Positions 11,301-24,065 of a stretch of 64,000 nt of DNA are shown here, in pieces. Below the pieces are notes generated by a model. That model was not told the DNA's origin, made no database searches, and saw nothing but the letters and a program-made list of their open reading frames with translations. The stretch is from Lepidonotus clava. Lineage: Eukaryota; Annelida; Polychaeta; Phyllodocida; Polynoidae. The DNA lies in contig OW387133.1 of assembly GCA_936440205.1 (NCBI GenBank), positions 66,836,374 to 66,900,373 of the forward strand, in the 5' to 3' direction. Numbering within the stretch: position 1 is the first letter of the stretch; every line of letters begins with the position of its first letter. The translations under genes were made by a program, and so were the position numbers.

Positions 11301-14300
11301 ACAAATAACAAAAAAACTGATGTAGTAACAATACTATATCCAAATGGTACCTGGGAGAAATAACACAAAGCAAGGAGTGTGTGTATATAGAGATAATCAC
11401 ACTACTAAGTTCTTATAAAATGACACATCAGACTTCTAAGTTGCAAAAGACTTGTCACTCCACACTGTGCCATGACTGGTACGCCTCTGTGGCGCCCCCA
11501 GTCCTTTGTGTGGCGCCCCCTTGAAGTAGGGGGTGAGGCGACCTAGGATCCCGGCGACACGAGCTGACATCTTGCCCAGGTCTGTAACCACATCTCTCAA
11601 CTATGATTGCCACCCATGACTGCCCGCTGTCGTTTTCTATAGTGTAGGTAGCATCCTCTGGACGAAATGGGACAATTTCGGATTTTGAAAAGTTGGTTTT
11701 ACGTGTTGCCAACGATGTGAAATGCCCTACAGGTTCATGTTACTAAAACTTGAAATTAGATAATCTCTTAAAATCCGAGTCGTCTTCTGTCATTCTGCCA
11801 AAGAAATATAGGTTCGAGTCACCGTGCACGCGCTATAGTATACCCTCTTTTGTGAAGCTGTCAATGTCTAACCTAGACTAAGAAAGATGTCCACCTGCAC
11901 TCTCTCCAGCGGAAGAAAGAATATACATACTGAATCTAGCCCCCATCATTTGTACATTTTGATAATTTTCTCATTGGTTTTAAGGGCTCTTCCCTTGTCA
12001 CCTCAAGCATGCCAAGTCTCTCCCCGAATCGGATGAATCACGAACCTTGGTGTAACCTGCAAGGCCAATTTCTATCAAGATTGGTGATTGATCGGCGAAT
12101 CACTTCATTAAGGTTACACAGGTTCAGGAACTTAGATAGCATACATGTGACACCTAGTTGGTAGACGGAGGTTGGACATTGGAAAGGTATACTCCGAACC
12201 TGTAGGAGTATAAGACACATCACGCAGTGACAGGAATTTGGCGTCCTATCTTTTTCCAATGAAGTATTACAATAGGTCCTGCTTTTCGTTGGAGAATGCT
12301 CCCTACGGTATTTGATCTTTTTTTGTACTTATGAATTGGAATTGTGCATCTATGTACCATACCAATCAGTGTCAAACGATTGAACAGGTTGTTGTAAGAC
12401 AAGTAGTCGTTGTGGAGCTGTTGGCTTCGTGGTGAGTAATCCGCATAAAATGTTTGCAGGGGGAAGAAGAAAAAGAGGCCGAGAGAAATCGAGAACGAGA
12501 GAGGCGGAGACGAGAAGAAGAAAGAGAGAGGGAACGACGGGAGCGGGAACGTGAGCGCGAACGGCGGGAAAAGGAAAGAGAAATGAAGAGAGAACGGGAA
12601 AGAGACAGAACAAGATCTCGGTCACGTGACAGGACGAGATCCAGATCAAGAGACAGGTACACATCTTAATTTATGAAAACATTACTTTCGGCGCTGTGAT
12701 AGGCTCGAGTCGTTCCTTTTTGTTGTTCAGGTCAGCCCTTGAGCTTTATAGCGATAGATGATAGAAAGTTGAAATATCGGCCTCGGGCTAGTAACAACGG
12801 TCAAAATTTAGGATATTTCGTCATCAAATAACTTTCCAAAATATTGGACCACGGAAGACATCTGGTGGGATCAGGGGTTTTCTTATAACTATTGGGCTAT
12901 GGCCAGTGGGAATAGTCGATGTTTTTTGCTGATTGTAAGACAAAGGTATGGCGATAAATATGTCGATTTTTAAAAACCTAGAAAAAAGAATATTAAATTA
13001 TAAGTGTATTTCCAGTACTTTTCAATTGAGCAAAGTGGTGGTGTGTTAGGTCACATGAAATTTTGAAACGATTTATTAACAATTATTACAGGGAACGAGA
13101 GCGACATGAGCGCGAACGTGAAAGAGAGTTGGAGGATGAAGAAGAAGCTTATGAACGGAGAAAACTAGAGAAGAAGCTGAAAGAAAAAGAGGCTGGTTAT
13201 CAAGAGGTATGTCTTGATGTACAGTATTGTTTTACTTTGTTGCAATGAGGTCATTAAAGGAAAGGAAATAAAGAGTGAAATGCTTTCCATCTTAAGTTAC
13301 GTTCTTTACTGTTTATGTTGGTGTTCTGCGGCAAGTGACTGTTTTATAACCTTTCAATCATTTCATAGTGGAGATGTCCGAAAGGAAATACACAATGGAA
13401 TTCTCATTGTTGACGCTACGTTTTGCATTAGTAACACCAATTCTTCTCTTTTCTTCACAGCGTTTAAAAAACTGGGAGGCTAGAGAACGAAAGAAAACCC
13501 GCGAGTATGAGAAAGAACGAGAAAAGGAAGAGGAGAGAAAAGCAGAGGAAGTGAGTTTAACTTGCATTATCATCATAATTTTTTGGAATCTCAAAAATGA
13601 CGTTTGGATCAAGTCACTAGAGTAGATCAATGAATAATTATTGTTGAGGCAAAAAAAACAAATAGTATAAGAATAAGATCCCATCCTAAATGAGCAGGGC
13701 TTTTGAAGTCACATGGAATTTAAAATTTATGACAGATGAATATATGTGCTCATGTGTCTCACCATATTTGTTATTTTTGAAATTAAAGACTCGAGAAGCG
13801 CGACGGTTAAAGGAATTCTTGGAAGATTATGACGACGAACGAGATGACCCTAAATATTACAAGTAAGTAAAAGACGTCCTCCTGTTTATAATAGAGCATA
13901 GAATATTGTTAGGTTTTACTACATACCATTTAATAATTTAAATGTCATGACTGATACAAACACGCTAAAATACGTAGAATGTGACATTACACGACGTAAG
14001 ATACCCAAGAGTTTTGATACAACGATCATTGGTTTATTACAGGGGCAGCGCCCTCCAGCGGCGGCTGAAGGAGCGAGAGAAGGAGATGGAGGCGGACGCC
14101 CGGGACAGGCAGCGGGAGAAGGAGGAGATCGACGAGATCAGGAGGCGACTGCTGGAGGAGGGTCACCCCAACCTGGAGGAGCAGATGGCTAAGGTGAGCT
14201 GGGCAGGTGTCTTCTCTGGGACAACTCTGAGATGTGATGTATGAAATTGAATGTCGTTGTCTGGAGAGTTGCACCTTTGGCAGACCTATTGAAATGTGTT

Positions 14301-16258
14301 CTAGTAGTAAACCTTATCAAATCGGCTATTTGTGGCGGAAGGTACCTCTATTTGTCAGTGAACAGAGGCTGGACCATACCCAAAAAAAAAGGAAAAAACA
14401 ACAAAATTTGAAACTGGGAATGTTTATGTTTAACTCAAGCTTGTTTGTGTATTTCAGATCGAGCGTGAGCGTGATGAACATCTGATGCCTCGGCTGCACA
14501 ACGCCCCACCGTCCCCACAGCCGCCTCCACCCTCCCCACCCCCCGCTGTGAAGCCGCCCGTCAACCAAGTCATACCCCAACCTCCACCAGTGGTGGCTGC
14601 CCCTGTCAACAACACCACCAAGATGGTGCCCTTACAGCCAGCCATCAAGGTGGGCGACCTGCCCCCAGAGCCGCGCCCTGTGCCAGAGAACTCCATGTCT
14701 AGTCAGAGCAGTCCTGAGTCGGATGGGTGCGAACCACTGCCGTCTACATCGGCGCCCTTCTCAGAGGACAGCGCCTCTCAACCCTTCATCGGGCCTGCCA
14801 CCAGGGAAGACCAGCAGAAGGCCAAGATGGGATTCTCAGCCATTAAACTGGGTAAGCAGGAAGCCTTGACGCTCAACAGTCTCTATACACACCATATTTG
14901 TCTAGGGTCACCATGTTGTTTGGATTTCAAGAGCAAATTTTGATAAATTACAAATTAAGTTTACATCAAATAAATGAAGAATTTCTTATAAAAGATTCTT
15001 AATAGCTTAAGAAACAATGAATGGTTTATAACTGGAGCTATACATTTCTTAAGAAACAATTTAGCATTTACGCAACATTACAACCGTAGAGGGGAAAAAC
15101 ATTCAACGCATTAACTAAAAAATGCATGAATTGCCCTTCAGGCCGCGCCAGTGATAGTCCCAATGAAATGACGAAGACGAAGCGGAAGAAGTTGACGGTT
15201 GGCGATGTGTTCAATCAGGACGACGATGACGCCAGCGACGGACCCAAGAAGAGGAAGCTAGAACCTCTCGACTACAGCCAGGAGGAGCGGGCAGCGATCG
15301 ACCACTCAGCGGCCCTGCAGCAGGAGATGCCCACCCGTCCCACCACGGCCGAGGAGAAGCGCAAGTGTATCAAAGTACTGATTGAGAAGATCCCAACTGC
15401 CAAGGAAGAACTCTTCGCCTACACTCTAGACTGGAACATGGTGGACACGGTAAGTCTAGGATTTTTCATCTTGTAAAAGAATTCATAGTAAACAGCTTTC
15501 CCTATCCTTATGTAATAATCGAGAGGTAGTGCCACTTGTCGAATCATATGGGTAGGATCCGAAGCAGTCTCTAAGTTTAGCAAGATCGCCTACTGGTAAT
15601 TTCAGTTCTCAAGTAGAATTACACAAAATGCTATTAAATGAATGAGATGCATTGAAAGGATTATTGTAAATCGTCGGTTTCGCAAGAAGTTTCCCTACGA
15701 GTCAGGAAAGAATTGACCACATATGCAATGAATTACTCTTGTTTCAGACATTGATGGACCGGCGCATCAAGCCTTGGGTAAACAAGAAGATTGTGGAATA
15801 CATCGGCGAGGAAGAACCGACTCTAACTGACTTTATCTGCCAAAAGGTCATGGCTCATAGCGCCCCACAGGTCATCCTTAACGACGTCGCCATGGTGCGT
15901 AATCCTTTGAAACCTCTTTTCGCAATCTAACGTTTCAGTTTCTTTTCTTCTTTTTGTTGTTGTCAAAATGTAAGAATATCAGTAGCAGATGCTCTAAGAC
16001 TTTGGCACTAGCTGCCAGTTCATGTACGCGCATGTTCCGCTCATGAATTCTGATATTAAATTTTGGGCTTTAGCCCATTGCGTGGCTGGAATAATACTGA
16101 ACTCACTCTCATCGAACTCTTTTCATTACCCTTTTCTGAAGATATTGTTTACTTGGATTTTTCAGGTACTGGATGAAGAAGCGGAGGTGTTCGTTGTGAA
16201 AATGTGGCGGTTGTTGATATATGAGACAGAAGCCAAGAAAGCCGGGCTCGTGAAGTGA
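2364..16258 (+). CDS. RBM25: RNA-binding protein 25 (RBM25), 17 coding exons, 810 aa
   Basis: Nuclear splicing regulator that associates with the spliceosome and affects 5' splice-site choice (known for the family). Coding exons: 2364-2448, 6260-6396, 6738-6830, 7399-7456, 7770-7861, 8120-8363, 8557-8630, 8978-9058, 12460-12656, 13092-13206, 13461-13550, 13789-13862, 14043-14193, 14458-14851, 15142-15449, 15748-15894, 16166-16258. All have AG/GT borders and compatible phases. Start MSFPPRPPMG matches the vertebrate N-terminus. The RRM covers about 84-160 (RNP2 AFVGNI 86-91; RNP1 around AFGFCEY 125-131). A Glu/Arg-rich region spans about 289-480, containing LKEFLEDYDDERDDPKYY. A Pro-rich linker comes next, then a PWI domain from about 700 to the end (IEKIPTAKEELFAY, EYIGEEEPTLTDF, KMWRLLIYETEAKKAGLVK). 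Human RBM25 is 843 aa. A short extra exon in the 3.4 kb intron after 9058 cannot be excluded. Confidence 0.95.
2870..2979. repeat. Inverted repeat in RBM25 intron 1
   Basis: The arm caggtggacgcctctcagcg (about 2870-2889) recurs inverted as cgctgagag-type sequence around 2960-2977 (gctgagaggcgtccacct). The spacer is about 70 bp. A further partial echo, cccctcagcgttgac, lies at 3060. It may be the remnant of a small foldback element. Confidence 0.55.
4105..4818. mobile_element. TTAA-flanked MITE with internal hairpin, RBM25 intron 1
   Basis: The ends are inverted: GGTTAGACTACGGTGATTC at 4105 and, read on the other strand, GGTTAGACAATGGTGATGC at 4818. TTAA lies at both borders (4101-4104, 4819-4822). 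Inside is a second imperfect inverted repeat: about 4361-4421 and 4484-4547 each carry cctagttttgattttatga or its complement. No transposase is visible. The TTAA border fits piggyBac or Kolobok types (inference). Confidence 0.6.
5647..5671 (+). repeat. Poly-C tract (25 C)
   Basis: An uninterrupted run of 25 cytosines inside RBM25 intron 1. The length is likely variable and may be a sequencing artefact. Confidence 0.9.
9059..12459 (+). other. Large RBM25 intron 8
   Basis: A 3.4 kb intron between the exon ending FRDAHK and the Glu/Arg-rich exon. No constant exon is recognised. A strong polypyrimidine tract (10441-10488) followed by AG and two GTGAGT donors (10519, 10570) could mark an alternative exon. 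The remaining sequence is AT-rich and unremarkable. Confidence 0.5.
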
Positions 16259-17184
16259 GTGCTACCAAGGGCCAGCTTTATGACAGACCTGAGTAATAGT
16301 CTAGGCTTGACACTTTCACTGCTTGACTCCGCGCAGAGGACACACCCTACCCTGAATTGGCAACAGTCGCTACCACCTTCCCCTCACTACTTGGTGATTG
16401 CACGGGACTGTTGATAATCCATAAACTCTGGGTACTCTTTCTCTAAGCTGTAAATTGGTGCCATCGGTGAACATTATTCTTGTGCGTGTATAGGAATGAA
16501 CTATACCCGAGAAGTGAGTATGTCAATGGGTGTGTGGAAATATCAAGTTCAAATTTAAAATTGGCTTTTAAAATATCATGGAATTCAAATAAAATCGGCT
16601 TGGTTGAACCAAAACCCAGCACTATGTTGATGTAAACGCCAGAGGCATGTAAATATGTCTTGGTTTTAGTGGTAAAAAGTACAGAGTAAATCATCTTATG
16701 TGCTTATAGCTACAAAACTGTGGGTTTGTTCATTTTATACGTTCATCTGTACATGGAAGAAGTGTAGATGTGACAGTGTTCATCAGTGACCACTTGTGGA
16801 TAAAATACTGTTGTGAGTTGTCTCGGCGCTGGAGGCGCGAGGCAGTAGAAATCGGTGCGCCATCCCATCTGTGGTGGCAGGTCCATCCCAACGCTTAACT
16901 CATAGTGAGTTTAATTATACACTATAAAACAGTTTGACCTATATCGATCGTGAAGAAAAAGATCACGTGTTCCATTGTTTCAAGAAGTAGCAATGTATAA
17001 TGTGTTCTGTATCATGGAGAGAATGAGGGAATACTTGAGGATTTCATAAATTTAGAACCGTTTCATCCCATAACGAATATGTTTGGGGCTTTGGAGGTTT
17101 ATTTCATTGATAATGTACGTGGAAAGTTTTGCTGGAATCCGGTTGGAATTTACTTTTGAATGTATGTGATACACAAAGTCATGA

Positions 17185-17190
17185 AATAAA
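17185..17190 (+). terminator. Candidate RBM25 polyadenylation signal
   Basis: AATAAA about 930 bases after the RBM25 stop codon. It is the first good hexamer in this orientation that I noticed. Usage is not demonstrated. Confidence 0.4.
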
Positions 17191-20100
17191 ATATCAATAC
17201 TATAGTTTGTATTTCTTTATTACAAAAAAAATCAGAGATTGGTTTGAAGGGCCCACCGAAACAAATGGATAGGTTGGTGTTTGAATAGGAGTCGATTGAA
17301 GGAGGGCAGTGATCCATGATTTAATTGGTTGGCCCCCTCCCACCCCAGTACTGTTTTCATTGGTCCCACCTGCCTGTTAATCTGAATCAGCCCCTGTAGC
17401 TACACCCCAGCAGGGACAGGCCAGGTGAGGGAAGGGGTTGGAAGGAAACTAGGGTTGTTTTATGGGGGTAAGGGGGTGAAGAGGTAAGGGGACGTGTCAT
17501 GGGGAACTCTGGCATGAAAGGTTGGTTCATATTATTTTTTCGCACTTGAAATATCACTGTAGGCCAGATGACTTTTTTGTTGATATTTGGTTTGGGCAAT
17601 GTCGCTGGCATTCTGAAAAATAATTATTTAGACAATATTCAGCCAATCAAAATTAATGAAATACCAGACACTATACTTTGATGAGTCCAATGCTCCAATA
17701 TATCATGGTTTGGTCAGTTTAGGCCTGGACACGTTTGCAATTCAAATATTTTCATATTTTTAACCATAGTGTCATTTCTTCAGACCTATCAAAATATTTT
17801 ATCTGAATTGAAATTCAATATATCTAGGCGTAAGTTGCTATCAGTGTCTGAATCATTACATTCCGATGTTAAAACAGGCATCACACTCTCAATAAGTTCT
17901 CGAAATAAGCTGCTGTCAGTGTCCAAGCTTTCTAGTTCAATATTTGTTTCAGATTGTCAATAGTGCCAGTTCAGACCCACCACAAGAAATAAAAGACGAA
18001 CCCCCCTAATTGTCTTTTTAAGATTGAAGAGTGCTTCAGTTTGTAGCTTTGCTACACTTTTTAAAGATAAAACATTTAAACTAGTTGAATATTGCAGTTG
18101 GACTTAATAGAATTAATAGATTTGATATAAATTTGATATTTTATAGAATCTTTATTGCATTACAGACATTTGAAACAAGATAAAATGATGCCTGAATGCA
18201 CTGACCATGGAAGGGCAAGCCTTAAAGCATTGGTCGTTTTGCCAAAGGAAAGGCCTTAAGGAATTTGGCGGTGTGAAAGAGTTAAGGAATTGCATTTATG
18301 AAAAAATTAATATATTTTCTTGTGAGATCCATTTAAACGAATGTAATGCTGTGATGGTTATGCAATAATTATTAATATCAGAGTAGTAGATCTTCAAATA
18401 TCGATGACAACGGTATAGTGGAATAGGTGAAAGTACACTGCTTTAGCTACATCCTTACTTCACCTAACCTTAAGTTACCCATTCCTATGACCAGAATGTA
18501 ACGGTCACTTTTAGATAGCTAACAAATACAAACGACCTGCCTTCACAATAAATTAATACTGAGTGACCTAACGCTCACGCACATAGACCTGCCTACTTGC
18601 AGGTGACAGTGGAGGTCCTACTGTGAAGGGATGAGGGCTGTTTGGCTAAGGCAGTGGTTGTGTTACCGATTTCTGATTTCTCACACTTCTTGATTCCAAC
18701 AACAATTGGAAGACAATGCCCTTTACTTACTGAACATGTAATTGTATAACCAGTCATTAAAAACAGAAATTAAATGACTTAGGACATGACTGATTGAGGG
18801 AGTCCCCACCAATGGCTATGGCTATAATACTATACTGTACAGGCTGCCCACGCAGGTCTTGTGAGGTCTTAAAGGGTCTTATTTTGGTTTTGCCATTTAT
18901 AAGGCTATTAGGAACGTCTCATGGTGCAGTCAGAGGTCTTATAAAAGTCTTTATTTTTTGGTTGAGTTAAAGTTTTCAGATTATAAAATTTGTTTGTTGC
19001 CCAACAACATACACGTTAGAGGTTGCCTTCACTTAGCAGTTTTTACCTATATAATATTATAGTTTCATAAAAGCATGTCTTAAAAAGGGAGGCGGGCCTT
19101 AGGCCGCTGACCTTCTCTACACTACATTTTTCGACTGCTGATTCCTGGTGTTTCTATGGGTACAGGAAAAGTTGTTACAATTTTACGACAAATTTTGCGT
19201 TCCACCGTTCTCAGTAATGGAAACATTATAATTATCAAGATATATGTATTTTATTAGTTCTGTTCCTAGTATACGGTAGTTTGGTTTCAAAATTCTGAAA
19301 TATTATATCATTGTTTTGTAATTTGGAAAAGAATCCATAAGTTTTTTGTCAGAAAATGGAAATAGGAATTTTCTGTACTAAAGGAACCAGCCCATCACTC
19401 TCCAAGCACAGCAAATCTTTTTGCCATAGGAATGCATGGAGATTGACATAGAAGGTTCCACTCTCTAACTTCTCACAATCTCCAGGCACAGGTTTAGTGT
19501 TGAAGTGGTAACTTGTTATAATTATTGCACAATCATTGAAATTTCCTGTCAAAATGTTTTCAGTTGGCATGTTCACTTTAAATGAAGTTTAAGGTTTGTA
19601 GTTTGCATGTTGACATTGAAAATAGTTGTGATAAGGTCAATAACACTTAGATTCAAAAGTTTCTTAAATCTTAAGATATTGTTGAATCCTATATGTCCTT
19701 TACTTCCCTGCTGACGAGGTCATGGGTAAAGGATAGATTCATAACATCTTAATGACCGAAACTGCAATGGTTCGCCCTCGGTACGACAGTACCCGAGAAT
19801 CTAGTTTTGATTTCTGAAAATGCATCGGCACCCTGTATACAAGTATAATTCTTTTTTTTTTTACTTTTGGACATCGAAATATTCTTTTTGGGCTCGAAAT
19901 AAAGTTGGACCTTAAAATCACCAAAAATTAGAACAACAACGTGAGGCTAAGTTCTCTAAACGGGTTTCTTTTATTTTTGAGGTTATAAAGCGTGACAAAT
20001 CCTTCGGATCCTTTGGCTTCTGTTAACTTGCTGCTTTTATAAAGGGCTACCTTAAGGGCTAAGTGACAACACACAACAAAGATACTTAGAAATCCTCGCC

Positions 20101-23100
20101 AAGGAGTGTAGGACATTCTTTCCTCAACATAAAAAAAGAAAGAAAGAAAAGAAGATTAGAGATAGATTACTTGCAGAATACCTTTTTGGTCAGTACTTAA
20201 TTCGTAACAATATGCCTGGTTTAAAACAGGAGTACCGTTATACAAAATCAGAAAGATCTTTTTCACCAAAGGGAGCTAATAAAGAAGATGAAAATACATG
20301 ATATTGAAATGTGAATTCTTGAGAGGTCCCGCTGATGACATTGCACAGGCTCAATTTCTTTATGACATACATGTAGTTCCTTATCAAATATCTTAATTCT
20401 GAAATCGATCACCCGTCACAGGTTTATTCATGCTAACATCAAGTTAGCAATTTAAGGAGGCTAGGAAATTTATTTCTCCAGATTCGTTAAACCGATATAT
20501 TGTCCGATTTTTTTTAAAAAAGTCTTCTTTCTTACGAGTATAAATAGTGCCGATTTCTCTATAATCGGTATTTTGAATCAAAATTTCAGTTAAAACCTTT
20601 TCGATTTTTAAACTGTATTTTATATGATAAATATCGTACATCTGTCACAAACTGTCCTATATTTCGGTGTATGTGCCAAGTGACACATTTCAATAGTTTT
20701 GATGTTGAAATGCTTGAATACAACCTGATTCAGCTTTACACCTGATCAGCATATTTCAAAGAAGGTCCACAAGAAAGACCTCTCCAAAACAAAATGTTTG
20801 GCCTCAAATGACCTGCAATTGGTAATAACCGTAAACATTTCTTTTGAATATCAACAATGTGTGCGTTAAGCTTCACATCTTTATGATAACGATCTGTACA
20901 ACTCTCATCGAGAAGACTCATTATTCAAAACTTTCAAAGTTTTGTTTCTTTAACAGTTATATATATACTCAATATGTTTTCTTGGATAAGGCATTTACAC
21001 GCAGTTCTACTTCAAAACGAAATTTCTACAATGTTTATGGTAGTGAAATTATAAAATTGATTACAAAAAAATAATAAAAGCTGGAAAAAACCCCACAAAA
21101 AAACAGTAAATTCAGATAAGACAAGTTTTGTTCAACATTGAATCGTTTTGTACAACCTGTGCTCACAAAAAAGCACAATGACCTTTTGATATTAGTTATT
21201 TAAGCAGGTGCAGTGTCCAAAAGGGGATGAAAAAATAAATTTCGACCAGGAAAATTCCGTATTGTGACGGATTTAATTATCCTGTACAAGTTTTCTTCCC
21301 GTTATATCCAAATTCCCACATTATCTTGCGGGCATCGAACAATAAAGTTACAATTCCTATACTTAATCTATAACTGGCAATTGGCATACGCAAATAAAAA
21401 AATCTATTCTTTGAAACTACCACGTTAAGGAAAACATATAGTTCACAGTGTAATTTTTCAAATCGCATTATTCGTCCAGAATAGTCAAAATTGCTTTAAC
21501 ATTATGTTACACAACACCGGTAAGCAAACAAATAAATTAGAGTGTAAAGAGAGTTATTATTTTTAAGTTGTGTAGTTCATATTTTTCATATTCTTTCGGG
21601 CAAAAAAGGGAGGTTTACATAAGATGGGATAGACGACTATGTTGATTTAGTACATTTCTACTGAACCAAACCTTTTATCTGATCTTTCAAGCAATACACA
21701 CACGTCTATCTAAAATCAGTTTGGAGGGATTTGAAAAATTTGTGATCACAATTTTAAGCACCGCGCCATAAAATCTCAATTTTCTCTTGTAAACCTCCAT
21801 GTAAAAGAGAAAGGCTAATAATCTAACAATAGAGGTACAAAACCCCAAAATAAGTCTCAACAAAATATACATAGAAACTCCACTAACATAATGGCAGGTT
21901 AGTAGCATGGTAATCATCTGGTAAGACTGGTACTTGAAAGTGATATATACATCAGAAATTCACGAAAACCGGTACAAACAACAAGTTTTGCAGATTGTCT
22001 ATAAAGCCAACCTAATATTTTGTTATAAATCACCGTAATACTCACTACTTATTGTAGAAATATTGAAAACTCTAGTTCATTATGAGTTTTACTTTTTTAA
22101 ATGGTTGCCAACTTGATATTTCCCTATTTTCATAATTATGCTATCACTCAGGGGACGTACAATGACAGAGGGTGAACTTATCTAGATTGTTAATGAAAGC
22201 CTACGACGATTCCTTCGTATATATATCCAATTTCGTGAAAATCCAATTAAACTTATTCTGTTGGCCACGGCAAACCTTGAGCAATATAGGCACTGCTTCG
22301 AACTGAATCGTACTTCAAGCCACATTGGTTTGAACACATATCACCACGAGCAATGACTTTACGATTACTATATTCCGTCATTTCCAATTATCTGAAAACC
22401 TAAGATTCAGGAATCTCCAACACAAATGCCTTCTAGTTTTCAGTCAAAAACGCGTGATCCTCGCAGGGGAATGGCCATCTAGGTTATGATAATAAAAAAG
22501 GCCTCACCCCACAAGCCCTTTGACCACCACCGTGACACGATACATGTCGATTTAAACATGCCGTGTCACATCACACTAGGTTTCTCAACCTCACCTAATC
22601 CTGCCCTAGGAGCTCTTCTCCTGCCAACCTTACGTCCAAGGACCACGCATCAAAGTCCACACCTGAGTCTTTTCACGAACACAGACGTACCGGCCCCCCT
22701 GCCACCGCCACAACATGCTGCACAAACGGCGGTTCAACCTTTGAGAGTGAGGGTCCCCAACTCTCAACACGTAAAACCCGAGCTGAGGATACCCAGGCTC
22801 GGTCCTCGTCTGCCGAGACGTGCCCCTGCACCGCCGGGCTACTCTCGGCCAGCTCGCGCTCCGTGTGTAACTCCCCAACACATGGTAGAACCTCATAGCC
22901 AAACGTGACGAGTACACTTTACACATCAACACGTGAGACAGTGCTACCTCAAACCATTCCAAGTATAAGAATGACACAATTCAGCTGTTCAGTAAAAAGG
23001 TACAATGCTTTACATAAGGCATCACCTCAGTGTGTGATAATATCCAATATATTGAAATCACATCAAGCTTTTCTACGGAAACCGGTAATTTCGAGAACTA

Positions 23101-24065
23101 TATTGCGAAACATATTTGATGTCACAGAAAAGGAACGAGTTTAAATTTGCTTTCAGTTAAATTTCTAATTTCACATAGATTCTAAGCTGACAAGGAATGT
23201 TAGAGGCGTTTGTTAGAGGTAAATATGCCGTATTTCATACTTTCATGAACATCGTGAAGTATACTCTATGGCACGTATGAGAAGTTTAATTCACATTTCT
23301 TAGTGTGACTTAGTGCGCGATGCTCCTTCGTATTTAGAACAAGTGACAAAATTCTGCTGTGATGTATTACTAAAGGCCCAAAAACTTATCATAGTAAAAC
23401 TACTACACCAAGTCTGACTCAAGCGTACTTCAAAATCTTAATGCATATATATCATGCTTTCTAGATAAATACTAAATCAGTCGCGACAAATATGAAAACT
23501 GCTAGGAAGGCTGAAAAACCTCTCAAGTGTCTTGGATTCTTATGGGAAATTTTGTACACCGGCTTCCCTCAAAAAGTCAATTACAACGCTCATCAATAAC
23601 GTAGAAATCTACGATAACAATAGAGCGACAAAAAAAGAAAAAGTATCGCCCGCGACCAACACAACCCATGGCTTTTTTTAGCACAATTCTGCTGGAGTAC
23701 GATCACAGTCAAGTTCCAGATACCGACACATGCTCTTCAGTCCACTTCCTCAAGAGTACAGCTTAACATCCTCAGATTTCAAGCAAACACGCTCCCCACT
23801 CACTGTAGTGAAAAAGTTGATAGTCCAAAAATCAAATGTATCAGTGATACCGTAACAGTGATAAATCTTTCTGGTCTACTAAAGCCAAGCCAATATACAT
23901 GTACTTTTGTCAGTGCCTGGCATATGCCGGAGTAGGCCAACATCGTCAGACCTCGGGCAGGGAGGTCAACGTGACTACCGCCTGGGCCACGGCTGCCGAG
24001 GGTTAGTGAGGGCCGAATGGGTTAATCACGAGGGCACATGGCACATTGTTGGCACCGTGTGGCTG
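17191..24065. other. Gene-poor interval between RBM25 and Rel 3' ends
   Basis: The two flanking genes converge here. Part of the interval is probably the long 3' UTR of the minus-strand Rel gene. I see no spliced coding exons. Short open frames such as 22486-22908 show no recognisable family. A dispersed repeat lies at 17724-18065, and small simple-sequence tracts (for example around 19851 and 20130) are scattered. Confidence 0.5.
17724..18065 (+). repeat. Dispersed repeat 'CTGGACACGTTTGCAATT', copy 1
   Basis: Begins gcctggacacgtttgcaatt, contains atttcttcagacctatca, and ends with cagtttgtagctttgctaca. The reverse complement of about 33340-33572 shows the same blocks in the same order, and 61930-62045 carries the first half. 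It looks like an interspersed non-coding element of unknown class. Confidence 0.6.

Noticed and set aside
11455-11712. 85-aa minus-strand open frame in RBM25 intron 8
   Set aside because: No recognisable domain or splice context. Probably chance within intron sequence.
12372-12664. Long open frames on the minus strand, Ser/Arg- or Leu/Pro-rich
   Set aside because: They are the antisense of the Glu/Arg-rich RBM25 exon. The composition follows from its repetitive codons, not from a gene.
22486-22977. 140- and 115-aa open frames on opposite strands
   Set aside because: No family resemblance, no splice context, and they lie in the likely 3' UTR of Rel. The open length comes from locally GC-richer DNA.
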